Assembly: GCA_032718475.1 (NCBI GenBank)
Contig: JAUCBJ010007432.1
Coordinates: forward strand, 1-57,727
Length of the DNA: 57,727 bases
Direction: 5' to 3'
DNA from: Nemertoderma westbladi
Lineage: Eukaryota; Xenacoelomorpha; Nemertodermatida; Nemertodermatidae
Shown here in pieces: positions 10,963-21,591 of the stretch. The notes beneath the pieces are model-generated. The model worked only from the letters and a program-made list of their open reading frames with translations. It was not told the DNA's origin and did no database searches. Within the stretch, counting starts at the first letter, position 1. Each line of letters begins with the position of its first letter. Position numbers and translations under genes: made by a program.

Positions 10963-12060
10963 CATGTCCAATTCAGTGATGTGAACGACACTGACCACAG
11001 CTCTGAGATGGAAGGATTTTACACGGACGAATTCTCCGACGAAAACGAATCCTGTTATAGGATAAACACCGCAGTGTATCGAGCGCTTACGTATGAGACT
11101 GAGACCGATAATGAAGTCCAATCGACTATTCCGGACCGACAACCATCTTGGAAAGCGCCAACTTCCAACGTCGGAATTCGGGAATTCCCAGTAGTTCAGC
11201 TGAGAGTCCATGGGCCATGTAAAAGTTTTATAGTAAACGCCCTCCTGGACTCCGGCAGCACAGGAACATTCATCGACAAAGAACTAGCCAAAGACATCTT
11301 TGCTGGACAACCCAAGTTCCGAACTAAGTTGAACCTTTCAGGAATTATGCAGGTTTGGAAATCCACAGTAGCTACAGACTACTATGTGGGCGCGTTGTCC
11401 ACTCCCCAGGATGAACTAGGAGAACATAGCATAAGCTCAGTAAAAATGGTGGCGATAAAGAACTTTGCTACCAGCCAAATGGAACCTTACAACTGGGATG
11501 AAGACCATTTTACCCAGCAGCATGATATCCCTAGATTCAACACCGACTACCCAGGGGTGCAGATATTGATCAGCCAAAATTCGCATGAGGCGCTAGAGAC
11601 ATTGGAAAAACGGCCTGCTCGACCGCAACCATTACAAACATATGCGGGAAGAACGAGAGTAGGTTGGTACTTCTATGGACCTTCCCGTAGAACACTCATG
11701 GAAAGATTACCTAACGACCAAGTCCATCAGGTGAGTGAATGGGAAGAAGAAATCAGTGAGGGAGAGACCACAACTGAGGGAATACCATATTCCTCAGATA
11801 ATGACGATATTAACCAATACGATGAGGAAAATACAACTGATCTCCTCACCGATAACCAAACTTGGTGTTTCCATCGTCACTATTCCAGGACGAAGAAGAA
11901 ACCTGGAATTGTATTCGAAACACAACAACTCAATCGCCCAGTTGGTCGTTTATGTTTACTGGAAAGAGACCGAGAATTATCCGGAAACTATGGAAGGCAA
12001 GATACTCTTCCCACGACCACCTCCCTAATCCAACAAACATCTAGGGACTCCCCAACGTAA
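10963..12060 (+). pseudogene. aspartic-protease region of the BEL/Pao-like element
   Basis: This 365-codon open stretch lies in the same frame as gag. The active-site motif LLDSGSTGTFI (D-S-G) sits about 90 residues in, within a retropepsin of the type found in BEL/Pao polyproteins, and TRVGWYFYGPSRR marks the end of the domain. After a highly acidic linker the frame ends at TAA 12058-12060. In a complete element RT, RNase H and integrase would follow, but nothing resembling them appears. The frame degenerates into AT-rich DNA at once. Confidence 0.75.
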
Positions 12061-12875
12061 CCGCGTCTGGAGTGGGTGTGTGACTATATTATTTTATATT
12101 TGTTTTTATTATTTTTATATCTATGTATGTATTATTACGTAATTTTATTATAATCGTTTTCTATAATTTTATTTAGTAGAATGTTATTTTAGCGATTATT
12201 TAGTAGATTAGTGCAATATATATTCGTGTTTATTACTTAATTACTTAACATTATACATTTAGTGCAATGGCGAGAAATAATTATTTTTCTCTTTCCTTAC
12301 TGTCCGTATCATATTATAAATACGTGACTACAGTAAGATGAAATGTCCGTACTTATTAAAGTACAATAAAGCTCCTACTATACTCAAGTATTATTGGTAA
12401 GTAGAGTATTAGGAATGCAAAGTTCAGATCCTTGTGTCTCGGCTAAACCAAGCTCTTGGTAGACCTTGGAAACGACTTGCCTCTTCTCACTGACATTGCT
12501 TCTTGCAATATTGCTCTCATACCGTATATTAAATAATACATATAGTAGCGTGATGTCCCTTTAACAGTAGCGTAAAACGCAAAATAAATCTGTTAAACCC
12601 TTTGACCATCTGCCATTCTAGTCGATTAAGATATCGCGGCACCCACCGATATACTTGAAAGACAAAATTCTAGAATCAGTGGTTAACGTCCCCAGACATG
12701 TTCTGGAATAAATCGGTGCCCATCTTAACTATTAAATATTTAATATTTATAAAAATCTATTAAAACAAATGTAATAGAGTAAATGCTTACAAGTTAACTC
12801 TAGAAAATCTATAAATCAAAATCTGTTAAAATTTAGATCCTTTAAAATTCTCGTTGATTAAGATATTGTAGCACT
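12061..12875. other. AT-rich non-coding part of the LTR element
   Basis: I see no ORF. Two imperfect copies of a GATTAAGATAT(C/T)G sequence lie near 12624 and 12855, and an AATAAA at 12365. It occupies the place where the element's pol gene should be and abuts the 3' LTR of the nested Gypsy element. Confidence 0.55.
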
Positions 12876-13120
12876 TGTAGTGAGCGCGATTCTCGCATTA
12901 GCGCGACTCACATCATTTCAACGTAATACAGTAATATATCACAGTCAGGAACATGTACTATGTTGACACCAGGACAGCTGGTGTGGCACCGGTAGGTACA
13001 TATATAAAACCAGTAAATGGTAGTACCGGTATGAGTGTAATATCAAGACTGACACGGACAGCAGTATGTTGTCCGTCGAAAGTGAAAGTATCTCACGGTT
13101 TGATATCTGTTACCGCTACA
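12876..13120 (-). repeat. 3' LTR of the nested Gypsy element
   Basis: A 245-bp LTR, read on the minus strand from TGTAGCGG to CACTACA. It follows a polypurine tract (minus-strand TCTGGGGGGAGTAG at 13134-13121). Positions 12876-13043 match 17067-17234; the remaining part, toward 13120, has no partner in the other LTR. Confidence 0.85.
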
Positions 13121-13134
13121 CTACTCCCCCCAGA
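13121..13134 (-). promoter_or_regulatory. polypurine tract of the nested Gypsy element
   Basis: Minus-strand TCTGGGGGGAGTAG lies directly before the 3' LTR and just after the gag-pol stop. In LTR elements this is where plus-strand DNA synthesis is primed. Confidence 0.7.
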
Positions 13135-13141
13135 ACCGTGA

Positions 13142-16100
13142 TTAAAAAAAATACTTCGGCTGTCGGATTTCCCGCCCACTTCGAGTAGTTACGGGAAGTT
13201 CGGACGGAGTTTCCGCTAGGTGGGGTGAGGGAGTAGGAGGTTCAGCCGGGGTGGTACTGGCAGTGGGTGGTCGACCACGGCATGGCGGGACGGCCACTGC
13301 AACGGGCTGGTCGATCGCGAGGTGGGCCGGTTTTAGTCTGTCGACGGATATAGTTTCGCGCCGACCACCCACCTCGACGATGAATGTTTTGGGCCCCCGT
13401 TCCGCTACTTTATACGGCCCAGTGTAGGGCCGCTGTAAGGGGCAGCGGTGTGCGTCAGTACGCACAAAGACGTACTCGCTTGTACTGAGCTGAGGAGGCA
13501 CAGATGAGCCGGGTTTCCCGTGTCGCGAAGTTGGTGTCGGCACGAACTGCCTCGCGTGTTTGTGGAGGTCCTGAAGGAAGGCTGTGGATTCCGGTGGATT
13601 GGTTGGCGAGGCGACGAAGTCACCGGGCACCGTTAGTGGTGAGCCGTACACCAACTCAGCCGAGGAGCAGTTCAGGTCTTCCTTTGGGGCGGTCCGGTTG
13701 CCGAGAAGGGCCCAGGGCAGTTCATCCACCCAGTTGGGGCCGGTTAGTCGGGCCCTCAGGGACGCCTTGAGGGAGCGGTGGAACCGTTCCACCAGACCGT
13801 TTGCCTGCGGGTGGTACGACGTGGTCCGGTGGAGTTTCATCCCGAGGAGGCGGTTGACTTCGGACCACAACTCCGAGGTGAACTGGGCGCCACGGTCGGA
13901 GGAGAGTTCGGCCGGGACGCCGAACCGGGCGATCCAGTGGGCGACGAGAGCGCGGGCGCAGGTCTCGGTTGTTGAGTCGGCGAGCGGAATGGCCTCGGGC
14001 CAACGCGTCATCCGGTCGACGATGGTGAAGAGGTATGTGAACCCTTGGGATGGAGGGAGGGGACCTACCAGGTCGACGTTAACGTGGTCGAAGCGACGAC
14101 GTGGGACAGTGAAGGTCTCCAGTGGAGCCTTCGTATGGCGCTGAACCTTGGAGGTCTGGCAGGCGACGCAGGCCTTGGCCCAGGCGGTTACCTGTTTGGC
14201 GAGGCCGTGCCAGACAAAGCGCTCCGAGATGAGCTTCCGAGTTGAGCGGATGGACGGATGGGACAGGGAGTGGACTACGTCGAACACGCGACGGCGCCAC
14301 GAACTCGGGACGAGCGGCCGGGGTTGGCCAGTCGAGACGTCGCAGAGAAGCGTGACGTCCTTCTCCATGAACGTGACGTCACGCAGGTCAAGGCTACCTG
14401 GGTTCCTCCGGAGGGTCTGGAGTTCGTTGTCCTCCCGCTGGGCGGCCGCCATGGCGGTGTAGTCGACCCCGAGTTGGGTCGACAGGTGGCCCACGAAGCT
14501 GCGGGAGAGGGCGTCCGCCACCTGGTTGTCCTTCCCGTCAACATGACGTACATTTGTGGTGAACTCAGATATGTACGCCAGGTGGCGCTGTTGACGGGGA
14601 GACCAGGGGTCAGTGACCTTGGCGAACGCGTGGGTCAGCGGTTTGTGGTCCGTATAGGCCACAAACGGACGGCCCTCTAGGAAATACCGGAAGTGGCGGA
14701 CCGCGAGGTACAGGCCGAGGAGTTCGCGGTCGTAGGCGCTGTACTTCCGTTCCGGAGTGCGGAGTTGGCGGCTGAAGAAGGCGAGCGGCCGCCACTTCCC
14801 ATCGGACCACTGTTCGAGGGCCGCGCCGACTGCGGAGTCGGAGGCGTCGGTGGTGATGGAGGTTGGGGCGTCGTGGCGGGGGTGGACGAGCATGGTGGCG
14901 TCCGCGAGGGCCCGCTTGGAGGACTCGAACACGGCGGTGAGTTTGGGAGTCCAGTCGACGTCCTTAACCTTGGTGGCGACGGCGGTATAAAGGGGCTGCA
15001 TGGTGGCAGCAGCTGCGGGAATAAATCGGTGGTAAAACGTTACCATACCGATAAATTCCCGCAACCCTTTAGTGGTGGTTGGACAAGGGAAGGAGCGGAC
15101 GGCTTCCACCTTGTCCGGGAGCGGATGGACTCCGGACTCATTGACGATGTGTCCGAGGAACTGGATCTCCGCCACCCCGAACTCGCACTTCGCCAGGTTG
15201 ACGACGAGGCCGTTGTCCTGGAGTCGTTGGAAGAGTTGGCGGAGGTGTACGAGGTGTTCCTCGGGGGTCGCGCTTGCGATGAGAATGTTGTCCAGGTACG
15301 CGAAGAGGAAGTCCAACCCCGCGCAGACGGAGTCCATCAGGCGTTGGAAGGCCTGGGCGGCGTTTTTGAGGCCGAACGGCATCCGGACAAACTCGAAGAG
15401 TCCGAACGGAGTGATAACGGCGGTCTTGGGAACGTCGCCGGGGGCCACGGGGATCTGGTGGTAGCCCCGCACCAGGTCGACCTTAGAGAAGATCGTGGCC
15501 CCGGCGAGACGCGCCGAGAAGTCCTGGATGTGCGGGACTGGGTAGCGATCGGGGGTCGTGGCGTCATTGAGGAGACGGTAGACCCCGCAGGGGCGCCAAC
15601 CCCCGGCCGGCTTGGGCGCCATATGGAGGGGAGACGACCAGGGACTATTCGAACGGCGAATAATCCCCATCTCCTCCATCTTGCTGAACTCCGCCCGCGC
15701 GATCTCGAGTTTATCCGGCGGGAGTCGTCGAGCGCGGGCGTGGACGGGGCGACCGGCGGTCGGGATGTAATGCTCCACGCCATGGCGAGTAGACGAGTCC
15801 GAGAAGGTCGGCGTCGTGATGGAGGAGAACTCCTCCAGGAGGTCGGCGTAGACTCGATCTACGGCTGTCGACGCGAGTTGAGGGTGGGTTCCTGGGATGG
15901 TGGAGGAGGAGCAACGGAGGGGGATCGGCTGGAAGGTTTCCATGTCGATGAGTTGCTGTCCCTTGATGTCCACCATCAGGGCGTGGTCGCAGAGGAAGTC
16001 CGCCCCTAGCAACGGCTGGGGGACGTCCGCGATCACGAAGTCCCAGTTGAACTGGCGGCCGTTGAACCGCAGAGGAACTCCACGGGTTCCGTAGGAATGG

Positions 16101-17002
16101 ATCGGTGATCCGTTGACGGCGCGGAGCGGCGGTCCGGTACGACCGGAACGGGTGTCGAATCCGCTGGCGGGAAACACGCTCACCTGGGTGCTGGTGTCCA
16201 CGAGGAAGTGGTGGCTGGAGTTTCGGTCCCAGAGGTAGAGGAGGTTGTCCCGCTGGTGGTAGCGACCAGTCGACGCAGCGGCTAGCGTCGGCTGGTCGGA
16301 GCGTTTCCCGAAGCTGCACGGCGACCGGCACTGCTTGGCGGCACTACCAAACCGGGCGTGGTAGTAGCACAACCCGTCGGTGTCGGGGCGAGCAGTAGGC
16401 CTACCGGATGAGTTCGTGGTCGCCTTCGTGGGTTGCGGCGCGGAGGAGTTCTTCGTCGGTAGTGAGTTCGTCACCCGGTTTAATCCGGCTGGTTGGGAGA
16501 CTCCCTGCTGTTTGGCAAGCCACAGAACGTCGGCGGTGGCAGCCAGGGCGCGGGGATCCGCGAAAGAGTTGTTGGAGACCTGGAGCCGGATGTCCTCGGG
16601 GAGCTGCTCCAGAAAGAGCTGCTCGAACAGCAGACACGGAGTATGGCCGGCGAGGAGCCCCAACATCTCGTCCATCAACTGGGACGGCTTGCGGTCGCCC
16701 AGCCCGCGCATCCGCAGCAGCTTCGCGGCGCGCTCGCGTCGACTCAAGGCGAAAGTTCCGAGGAGTCGAGCCTTGAGGGATTCGTATTTCCCTTCGGAAG
16801 GCGGGGCGGTGAGGATGTCCAGTAGACGGGCGGCGGTGGGTTGATCCAGAGCGGCGACAACGTAGAAGTATTTAGTCGTGTCGTCGACGATCCTCCGGAT
16901 GCTAAACTGGGCCTCCACCTGGGCAAACCATACCGACGGGTTTTCGGCCCAGAAGTGTGGCAGTTTAACTCCAACCGCGTTGACATTTGCCTCGTTAGCC
17001 AT
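13142..17002 (-). CDS. Ty3/Gypsy gag-pol polyprotein, full-length frame with altered active sites
   Basis: 1286 codons without a break, from ATG 67 bases after the 5' LTR. Gag is at about residues 1-235, with a cysteine/histidine segment [18 protein letters not shown] (212-229). The protease is at about 255-345, RT 430-620, RNase H 690-830, and integrase about 900-1150 with the HHCC zinc region and all three acidic residues ([22 protein letters not shown]). A GPY-like module follows. Three key positions look mutated: the protease D-T-G is D-T-S (269-271), the RT Y-x-D-D is Y-L-D-N (569-572), and the residue after C-G in the RT finger motif is V (474). The first RT aspartate (509) remains. The copy probably cannot copy itself, although its frame is intact. 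Confidence 0.92.
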   Translation of the reverse strand: MANEANVNAVGVKLPHFWAENPSVWFAQVEAQFSIRRIVDDTTKYFYVVAALDQPTAARLLDILTAPPSEGKYESLKARLLGTFALSRRERAAKLLRMRGLGDRKPSQLMDEMLGLLAGHTPCLLFEQLFLEQLPEDIRLQVSNNSFADPRALAATADVLWLAKQQGVSQPAGLNRVTNSLPTKNSSAPQPTKATTNSSGRPTARPDTDGLCYYHARFGSAAKQCRSPCSFGKRSDQPTLAAASTGRYHQRDNLLYLWDRNSSHHFLVDTSTQVSVFPASGFDTRSGRTGPPLRAVNGSPIHSYGTRGVPLRFNGRQFNWDFVIADVPQPLLGADFLCDHALMVDIKGQQLIDMETFQPIPLRCSSSTIPGTHPQLASTAVDRVYADLLEEFSSITTPTFSDSSTRHGVEHYIPTAGRPVHARARRLPPDKLEIARAEFSKMEEMGIIRRSNSPWSSPLHMAPKPAGGWRPCGVYRLLNDATTPDRYPVPHIQDFSARLAGATIFSKVDLVRGYHQIPVAPGDVPKTAVITPFGLFEFVRMPFGLKNAAQAFQRLMDSVCAGLDFLFAYLDNILIASATPEEHLVHLRQLFQRLQDNGLVVNLAKCEFGVAEIQFLGHIVNESGVHPLPDKVEAVRSFPCPTTTKGLREFIGMVTFYHRFIPAAAATMQPLYTAVATKVKDVDWTPKLTAVFESSKRALADATMLVHPRHDAPTSITTDASDSAVGAALEQWSDGKWRPLAFFSRQLRTPERKYSAYDRELLGLYLAVRHFRYFLEGRPFVAYTDHKPLTHAFAKVTDPWSPRQQRHLAYISEFTTNVRHVDGKDNQVADALSRSFVGHLSTQLGVDYTAMAAAQREDNELQTLRRNPGSLDLRDVTFMEKDVTLLCDVSTGQPRPLVPSSWRRRVFDVVHSLSHPSIRSTRKLISERFVWHGLAKQVTAWAKACVACQTSKVQRHTKAPLETFTVPRRRFDHVNVDLVGPLPPSQGFTYLFTIVDRMTRWPEAIPLADSTTETCARALVAHWIARFGVPAELSSDRGAQFTSELWSEVNRLLGMKLHRTTSYHPQANGLVERFHRSLKASLRARLTGPNWVDELPWALLGNRTAPKEDLNCSSAELVYGSPLTVPGDFVASPTNPPESTAFLQDLHKHARQFVPTPTSRHGKPGSSVPPQLSTSEYVFVRTDAHRCPLQRPYTGPYKVAERGPKTFIVEVGGRRETISVDRLKPAHLAIDQPVAVAVPPCRGRPPTASTTPAEPPTPSPHLAETPSELPVTTRSGREIRQPKYFF

Positions 17003-17048
17003 TATGCAGTTATGTATAAACAGATGTTATTGACGCAAACCCGTTTGC

Positions 17049-17066
17049 GTCAGTCTGGGTCACCAA
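17049..17066 (-). promoter_or_regulatory. primer binding site of the nested Gypsy element
   Basis: Minus-strand TTGGTGACCCAGACTGAC directly follows the 5' LTR, the place for a tRNA primer. I do not assign the tRNA. Confidence 0.6.
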
Positions 17067-17234
17067 TGTAGTGAGCGCGATTCTCGCATTAGCGCGACTC
17101 ACATCATTTCAACGTAATACAGTAATATATCACAGTCAGGAACATGTACTATGTTGACACCAGGACAGCTGGTGTGGCACCGGTAGGTACATATATAAAA
17201 CCAGTAAATGGTAGTACCGGTATGAGTGTAATAT
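17067..17234 (-). repeat. 5' LTR of the nested Gypsy element, truncated
   Basis: 168 bp matching the end of the 3' LTR. At 17234 the match to 13043 stops and a (GTT)n run begins, so about 77 bases of U3 are missing. Either the LTR was cut by a deletion that also removed host-element sequence, or it was rearranged at insertion. Confidence 0.8.
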
Positions 17235-17415
17235 GTTGTTGTTGTTGTGTAGCTAGTACGTTGGCGATAGACACAGCGGCGACAGTACATCAGCGCTGAG
17301 GAGCTTGCGCTGTCCAGGGGCATTGAAGGGGAGGCAGCAACGACCTCTAGCCTAAATTATAATTAATTATAATATCGATAAACTCATATAGCAGCTATGA
17401 CTGAGTTGATAGAAG

Positions 17416-18216
17416 ATGATCTTGGTATCAGGGAGCGATATATCCCTACCATTGCAAGCGTTTGTTGATAGTTTAATACGCGGCGACGCTAGTCCAACTA
17501 TTACGGAGGACGATGGCTATTATATCGAACCGCCCATGTCCAAGGAACGATTCACGCGTGAATTGGACTATAGAGAATTCACCGCTCGCTATACGCATCG
17601 TAATGGTACGTATATGGACTTCTTAACTACTGGCCATCCTATCGATTTACACGATACGGACGATGTAGACACTGAAAGGGAAATGGTTCTATTTAAATAT
17701 CACATCCAGCGGAGTCGGAGCGATAAACCGAGAATCGAACACGAGAATTCTATTCGAAACCGACTCGAAGGAGAAGACGTTGAAGAGCCAGATAAACGCA
17801 GCGACTTCAACGAATATCTGGAATTCTTGAGAGAAACATATCTCAATATTGCCAGCCAACAAAATCTAGAAACTCAATGTCCTCAAGGTATACATCATGA
17901 CCCTATGATAGAACTCAAACGGCTCTATTTCACTATGATGTATCTTACCGCTGATCGACCGCTACCTGTTGTCCCGGATAGCTTCGAACAGATGGAGGAA
18001 TATTGTAAAACTGGAGAACGGTCACCCTCGTTTCCTCTACAGGACGTGCGTCTGTGGTATTGCGATGAATGCCCTAGACCCAACCAACACACGGAAAGAC
18101 AAAACATCCACGGAGACGTTGCGCTAAACACAGTTTTACTCGCTATATTTACGGGAGTTTCGAGCGAAACTTGTTCGACGTATCACCTACGCTCGCTCGA
18201 CTCAAACGATCCTTAA
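17416..18216 (+). pseudogene. unknown ORF in the 3' part of the 15.9-kb element (part 1)
   Basis: This 266-codon open stretch encodes a hydrophilic, acidic and Arg-rich protein (for example RELDYREFTARYTHRNGTYM and a CDECPRPNQH segment). I recognise no domain and see no signal peptide or membrane segment. A better start may be ATG 17397 in another frame (MTELIEDDLGIRERYIPTIA), which would need one frameshift near 17465. At the 3' end the frame seems to shift near 18130 into the next ORF (GSFERNLFDVSPTLARLKRS). It lies between the Gypsy element and the 3' LTR, where the host element should carry the end of pol or an extra gene. The codon use looks coding-like. Confidence 0.55.
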
Positions 18217-19094
18217 ATAAACCGATGACCAGAGTTCCGGAATACTCGGTCAGACCTCCTCATTCCCTGGTGAGACCTCAGACTCTTGATCCTAATAGTA
18301 TGACGGATCCTCCTGAACTGTACTCACTGTTCAAAGATCTAGTGTTACCCGAACAATTGGTCGGTGGCACTCCAGTTGTGGGCTCCCTAGATATTGGATT
18401 GGGACGCGGACACTTAATATCGCCGTTCAACCCGTATAATCGTCCCGGTCTAACCCCGATACAACCCGTCACCGAGGTGGAGGAGAGAGTTGAACGAAAC
18501 GACGTTAGACACTATTTGACAAAAGATCGGAAAAGGAACCTACGATTGTTTAGAGAAACGTAAATTGCAGCAGCAAGTCCAAGCAGTAAACGAATTAGCT
18601 TTATCTCAGTTCGATCGGGAAATCCAGAATCTCTAAGAAGATATCGAACTTGGATGACCCTATTCTCTGCAAGAGTTTTGGACGAATGCTTACAACGACA
18701 AGTGGATGAAAATCAGCTCGAGGAGAAGCATATCGATTCCGATAGAGCCCGAGAACGTGAGTCGGAAAGAACCCTCAAACCGAAGAAATTTCTCACTACA
18801 CACGGTCCACTTACCGCTCTCGTGCAAACGACCCGTCAGGGACCAGTAAGATCTGCTGTCTTGAAACGCGCTCTGAAGGTTGTTCGACCTCGTTCCACTG
18901 AGGTTGATACCGATCAACCGAGTACCTCGACCGGCGGATACACTGACCGTCATCCTAAACCTTCCGATGCAATTGTATTGCACCCTTCACCCAGGAGTTA
19001 TAGCCCTCCTAGTAAAGTGGCTTGCCCCAAAGAGAAAAGGACTCTTGCTAGCCTCAAAACACTGCGTAAACGCCGTTCGCGTAAGAAGGACTAA
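18135..19094 (+). pseudogene. unknown ORF in the 3' part of the 15.9-kb element (part 2)
   Basis: Two open stretches in one frame (18171-18563 and 18654-19094) are joined across TAA 18561. Between them another frame encodes a helical stretch, LQQQVQAVNELALSQFDREI, so short frameshifts are likely. The product is Arg/Lys-rich, contains EEHIDSD-like charged helices and a Pro/Ser-rich segment, and ends in the very basic tail KTLRKRRSRKKD just before the polypurine-like tract of the 3' LTR. I recognise no family. The basic tail would suit nucleic-acid binding, but that is only a guess. Confidence 0.5.
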
Positions 19095-19173
19095 CTGTTT
19101 AGAGTATTTTTATATTTTAGAAACTGTGATTTTTTTATATTTTATAGAATTAAATCCCATTTTCTGGGAGCAG

Positions 19174-20309
19174 TGTAAAAGCTTTTGCGGATATAACAAT
19201 ATGTACCTTGTGGGTATTTTAGCGGACATAACAAGCCATTTATGCCGCAATGCGCTAATACTCTAAATAGATTGTAGTTCAGATGACAAAATCTGTCAGC
19301 TGATTTACTGTCGATGTGGAACCTCTCTTTGTTCAGCTCGCTCAGCTCAGCCAATCAGAGCGATTTTCATTTTATCTTGTACAGAGGCCTACGGAAAGCC
19401 GCGCAATGCATTACGGTCTTTGTTTACCTTTCTGAGCGAGAACAACTGCTTGGAAATTCTTCTGTACTTCTGTGTTGGAAGTTTCAGACTTTGACCTAAA
19501 CATCAGAAACATCAGATGGCTTTGATTACAAGAACGTAAAACTATTAACGCGGCACTACTCAACGCGATTCAACTACCGCATCACACCGCAATTCATGCA
19601 TTGCTGCACATGGAACACTGCATAAGTAACACATACTGACTGTTCACGGCATTATTTGATTCTGTTATTAATTGGTGTTATGTTGGTATATATTGCTGAA
19701 ATATTTGGAGAATACCGATGAATAATCATAAAACCCCCAATCTTCTTGATTACTAAAGGTTAGAGGAACAGGTTTACCGGTAGCAACTGCGACTTACATT
19801 ATAGTGGTTTTTGTGTGAATTGAATGCTATTTCATAATCCCTACATGTGTCAGTTGCGATCCTCCTTATATATGATCAAATTCAGTGACGGTCGGCAGAT
19901 CAGTGCGCAGGAGTGTGAACTAGTGTGAAGTTGTGTGAAGTAGTGTGAAGGTTAATAAAGCATCTCCTAAAGAATGCGCTTTTTACGAAACTCAGTAGCC
20001 ATCGAGTTGTGATTAGTTGTTGTAACTCTGTTTTATACTTAAAGCGCCACGTCCTAAAGGAACTGTTAATATTTCCCCGAAAGTAAATATATTGTCAGAG
20101 ATTATATATTAACGATCAATCGAATAATACAGTAGGTCTACACTGCAATCACTATCAAAGCATCCGAATCCAGTCTCCCTTAACTGTGGGTGAATGGTCG
20201 TGCACAGGCTGGCTTCGGCTGATGTAACTTCAGTACATTAAATAATTGATATACAAAAAGACAATTAAAATTAGCAGGTTAAACTGCTAAATGTCTAAAA
20301 GCGCAAACA
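19174..20309 (+). repeat. 3' LTR of the 15.9-kb element
   Basis: 1136 bp, nearly identical to 4445-5595. It is followed directly by the TTCAG target duplication at 20310-20314. It contains the same TATA box and AATAAA pair (19867-19873, 19954-19959). Confidence 0.88.
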
Positions 20310-20596
20310 TTCAGCTTAAAACTTCAACCGTACTGAATAGGTAAAAAAATATGCGTCTATATCACAGAGAATGAATATTTTGTCACAAAGAACCATTTCA
20401 TATAGCAAGCCTTAATTAACACATTACTTATTGCTAATTAATCTAAGGGATTGTTGCAAATTGATGAATTGTTAATTTCATCAACACTGTTCAATAGTTA
20501 GTTTTATAGTAGTGCTCTAATTGAAATCATCAGTACTAATATTCAAAATAAAAAAATCATTATTTAATAAACTTTAAATAACTATAACCAACCTAC

Positions 20597-20767
20597 CATA
20601 ACATGGCACTTTGTACACCTCGATGGAACAATACTCCATTATTGGTATATCTTCCATATACTTTTTGCGCATCCATCCGTGGCGTCTCATGGTTATAAAA
20701 TCGTGGATACTGTTGCAGACAGGCCAGGGTTCCAATAAAGCTGTAGGCTGACCCAAATTCGTGCAAA
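20597..20767 (-). CDS. TSP1-like exon, phase 1-1
   Basis: A 171-bp exon (57 codons) with a TTTTTCAG acceptor before 20767 and a GTAGGT donor after 20597, phase 1-1. The peptide begins CTNLGQPTALLEPWPVC and ends YCSIEVYKVPCYG. The cysteine pattern fits the neighbouring divergent TSP1-like exons, but there is no CGxG motif. It is the last exon before the 15.9-kb element in transcription order; the next exon downstream lies 18 kb away at 2392. Confidence 0.65.
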
Positions 20768-20926
20768 CTGAAAAATATAATTGCAACATAAAATGTTATT
20801 TAGGGGAAAAGTTTGTTGTATCAGAATATAAAAATAATGGTAACACTTCATAGAGAAAACTTTATTATATATGTGTGAGTTACTGTAGGCATTGTTATTT
20901 GTGTGGATTAGGTAGTTCTATGCAAA

Positions 20927-20952
20927 ATAGATAGATAGATAGATAGATAGAT
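20927..20952. repeat. (GATA)n microsatellite
   Basis: About six GATA units. It lies at the 3' end of the minus-strand CR1/L2-like LINE and may be its 3' tail. Confidence 0.85.
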
Positions 20953-21512
20953 TTAATTATACAGTACATTATGTAAAAACAATAACAAATACACCAAACA
21001 ATGTACCGGTATAAAGGTATTGTCCAACATAACATATATGATTACCCCTAAAGCTTTGCAGCTTATTTCCAAAGGGGGTCCTTTATGTTACTTGGTTACA
21101 AATACAATATTACACTACGCTAACCTAAAACCAATATAAAACGTAATTACACTATGTACATGTACAACTTTACCGAAAGCGTGACAATGTCTGACTCAAC
21201 GATAAAGATGTAATGTACAGAACAATTTATTATAAAACGTAATTACAGTATAAATAGTAAGTAATTAATAAGTGTGTGTATCGCGTACTCTGTTGAATTT
21301 TTGTTTTAGGTAATTGGGACATTTACCATTATACACTTTATGCACATGGTTAAGGCGTAGCTACTTAACTCTCTCTACTATCTAAGTTAAGTAGTCCAGA
21401 TTCAGAAAAGTCATCTGGAGTTAGGTGGTGCCTAGGTTTGTAGTCTTTAATAAATCGTACTACTTTATTCTGAGCTACTTGGAATTTACATTTAAGCTGT
21501 TTGGTTAAGCCT

Positions 21513-21591
21513 TCATACCAAGAAGAGCATGCATAGTCCATGTGACACTGTATTAACGAAGAGCAAAGTAACTTGCGGGAGTCGGTGTTTA
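21513..21591. repeat. 79-bp target duplication, left copy
   Basis: Matches 24058-24136 over 79 bases with two differences by eye. Both copies lie in the tail-coding part of the CR1/L2-like LINE. Confidence 0.85.

Larger units (their letters stand above)
12876..17234 (-). mobile_element. Ty3/Gypsy LTR retrotransposon nested in the larger element
   Basis: On the minus strand the order is partial 5' LTR (17234-17067), primer binding site, gag-pol ORF (17002-13142), polypurine tract and 3' LTR (13120-12876). The interior is strikingly GC-rich against the AT-rich surroundings, which also creates long meaningless antisense ORFs. The shared part of the two LTRs looks identical by eye, so the insertion is young. 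No matching 5-bp target duplication was found because the 5' LTR has lost its first 80 or so bases. Confidence 0.9.
4445..20309 (+). mobile_element. 15.9-kb LTR retrotransposon, BEL/Pao-like, non-autonomous as seen
   Basis: Two direct repeats, 4445-5595 and 19174-20309, start TGTAAAAGC, end in ACA, and are flanked by the same 5-bp target duplication TTCAG (4440-4444 and 20310-20314). That is the mark of integrase-mediated insertion. A polypurine-like CTGGGAGCAG lies directly before the right LTR. Inside are a 1.9-kb leader, a gag-nucleocapsid-protease frame (7516-12060), an AT-rich gap, a nested Ty3/Gypsy element (12876-17234) and unknown ORFs (17397-19094). RT, RNase H and integrase of its own are not recognisable. 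The CX2C-H knuckles and the protease place it nearest to BEL/Pao. It sits in an intron of the minus-strand TSP1 gene, opposite to the gene. Confidence 0.88.

Noticed and set aside
14693-16009. 438-codon plus-strand ORF rich in Gly, Glu and Val
   Set aside because: It is the antisense shadow of the GC-rich Gypsy RT/RNase H region. The minus-strand frame has clear domains and this one has none.
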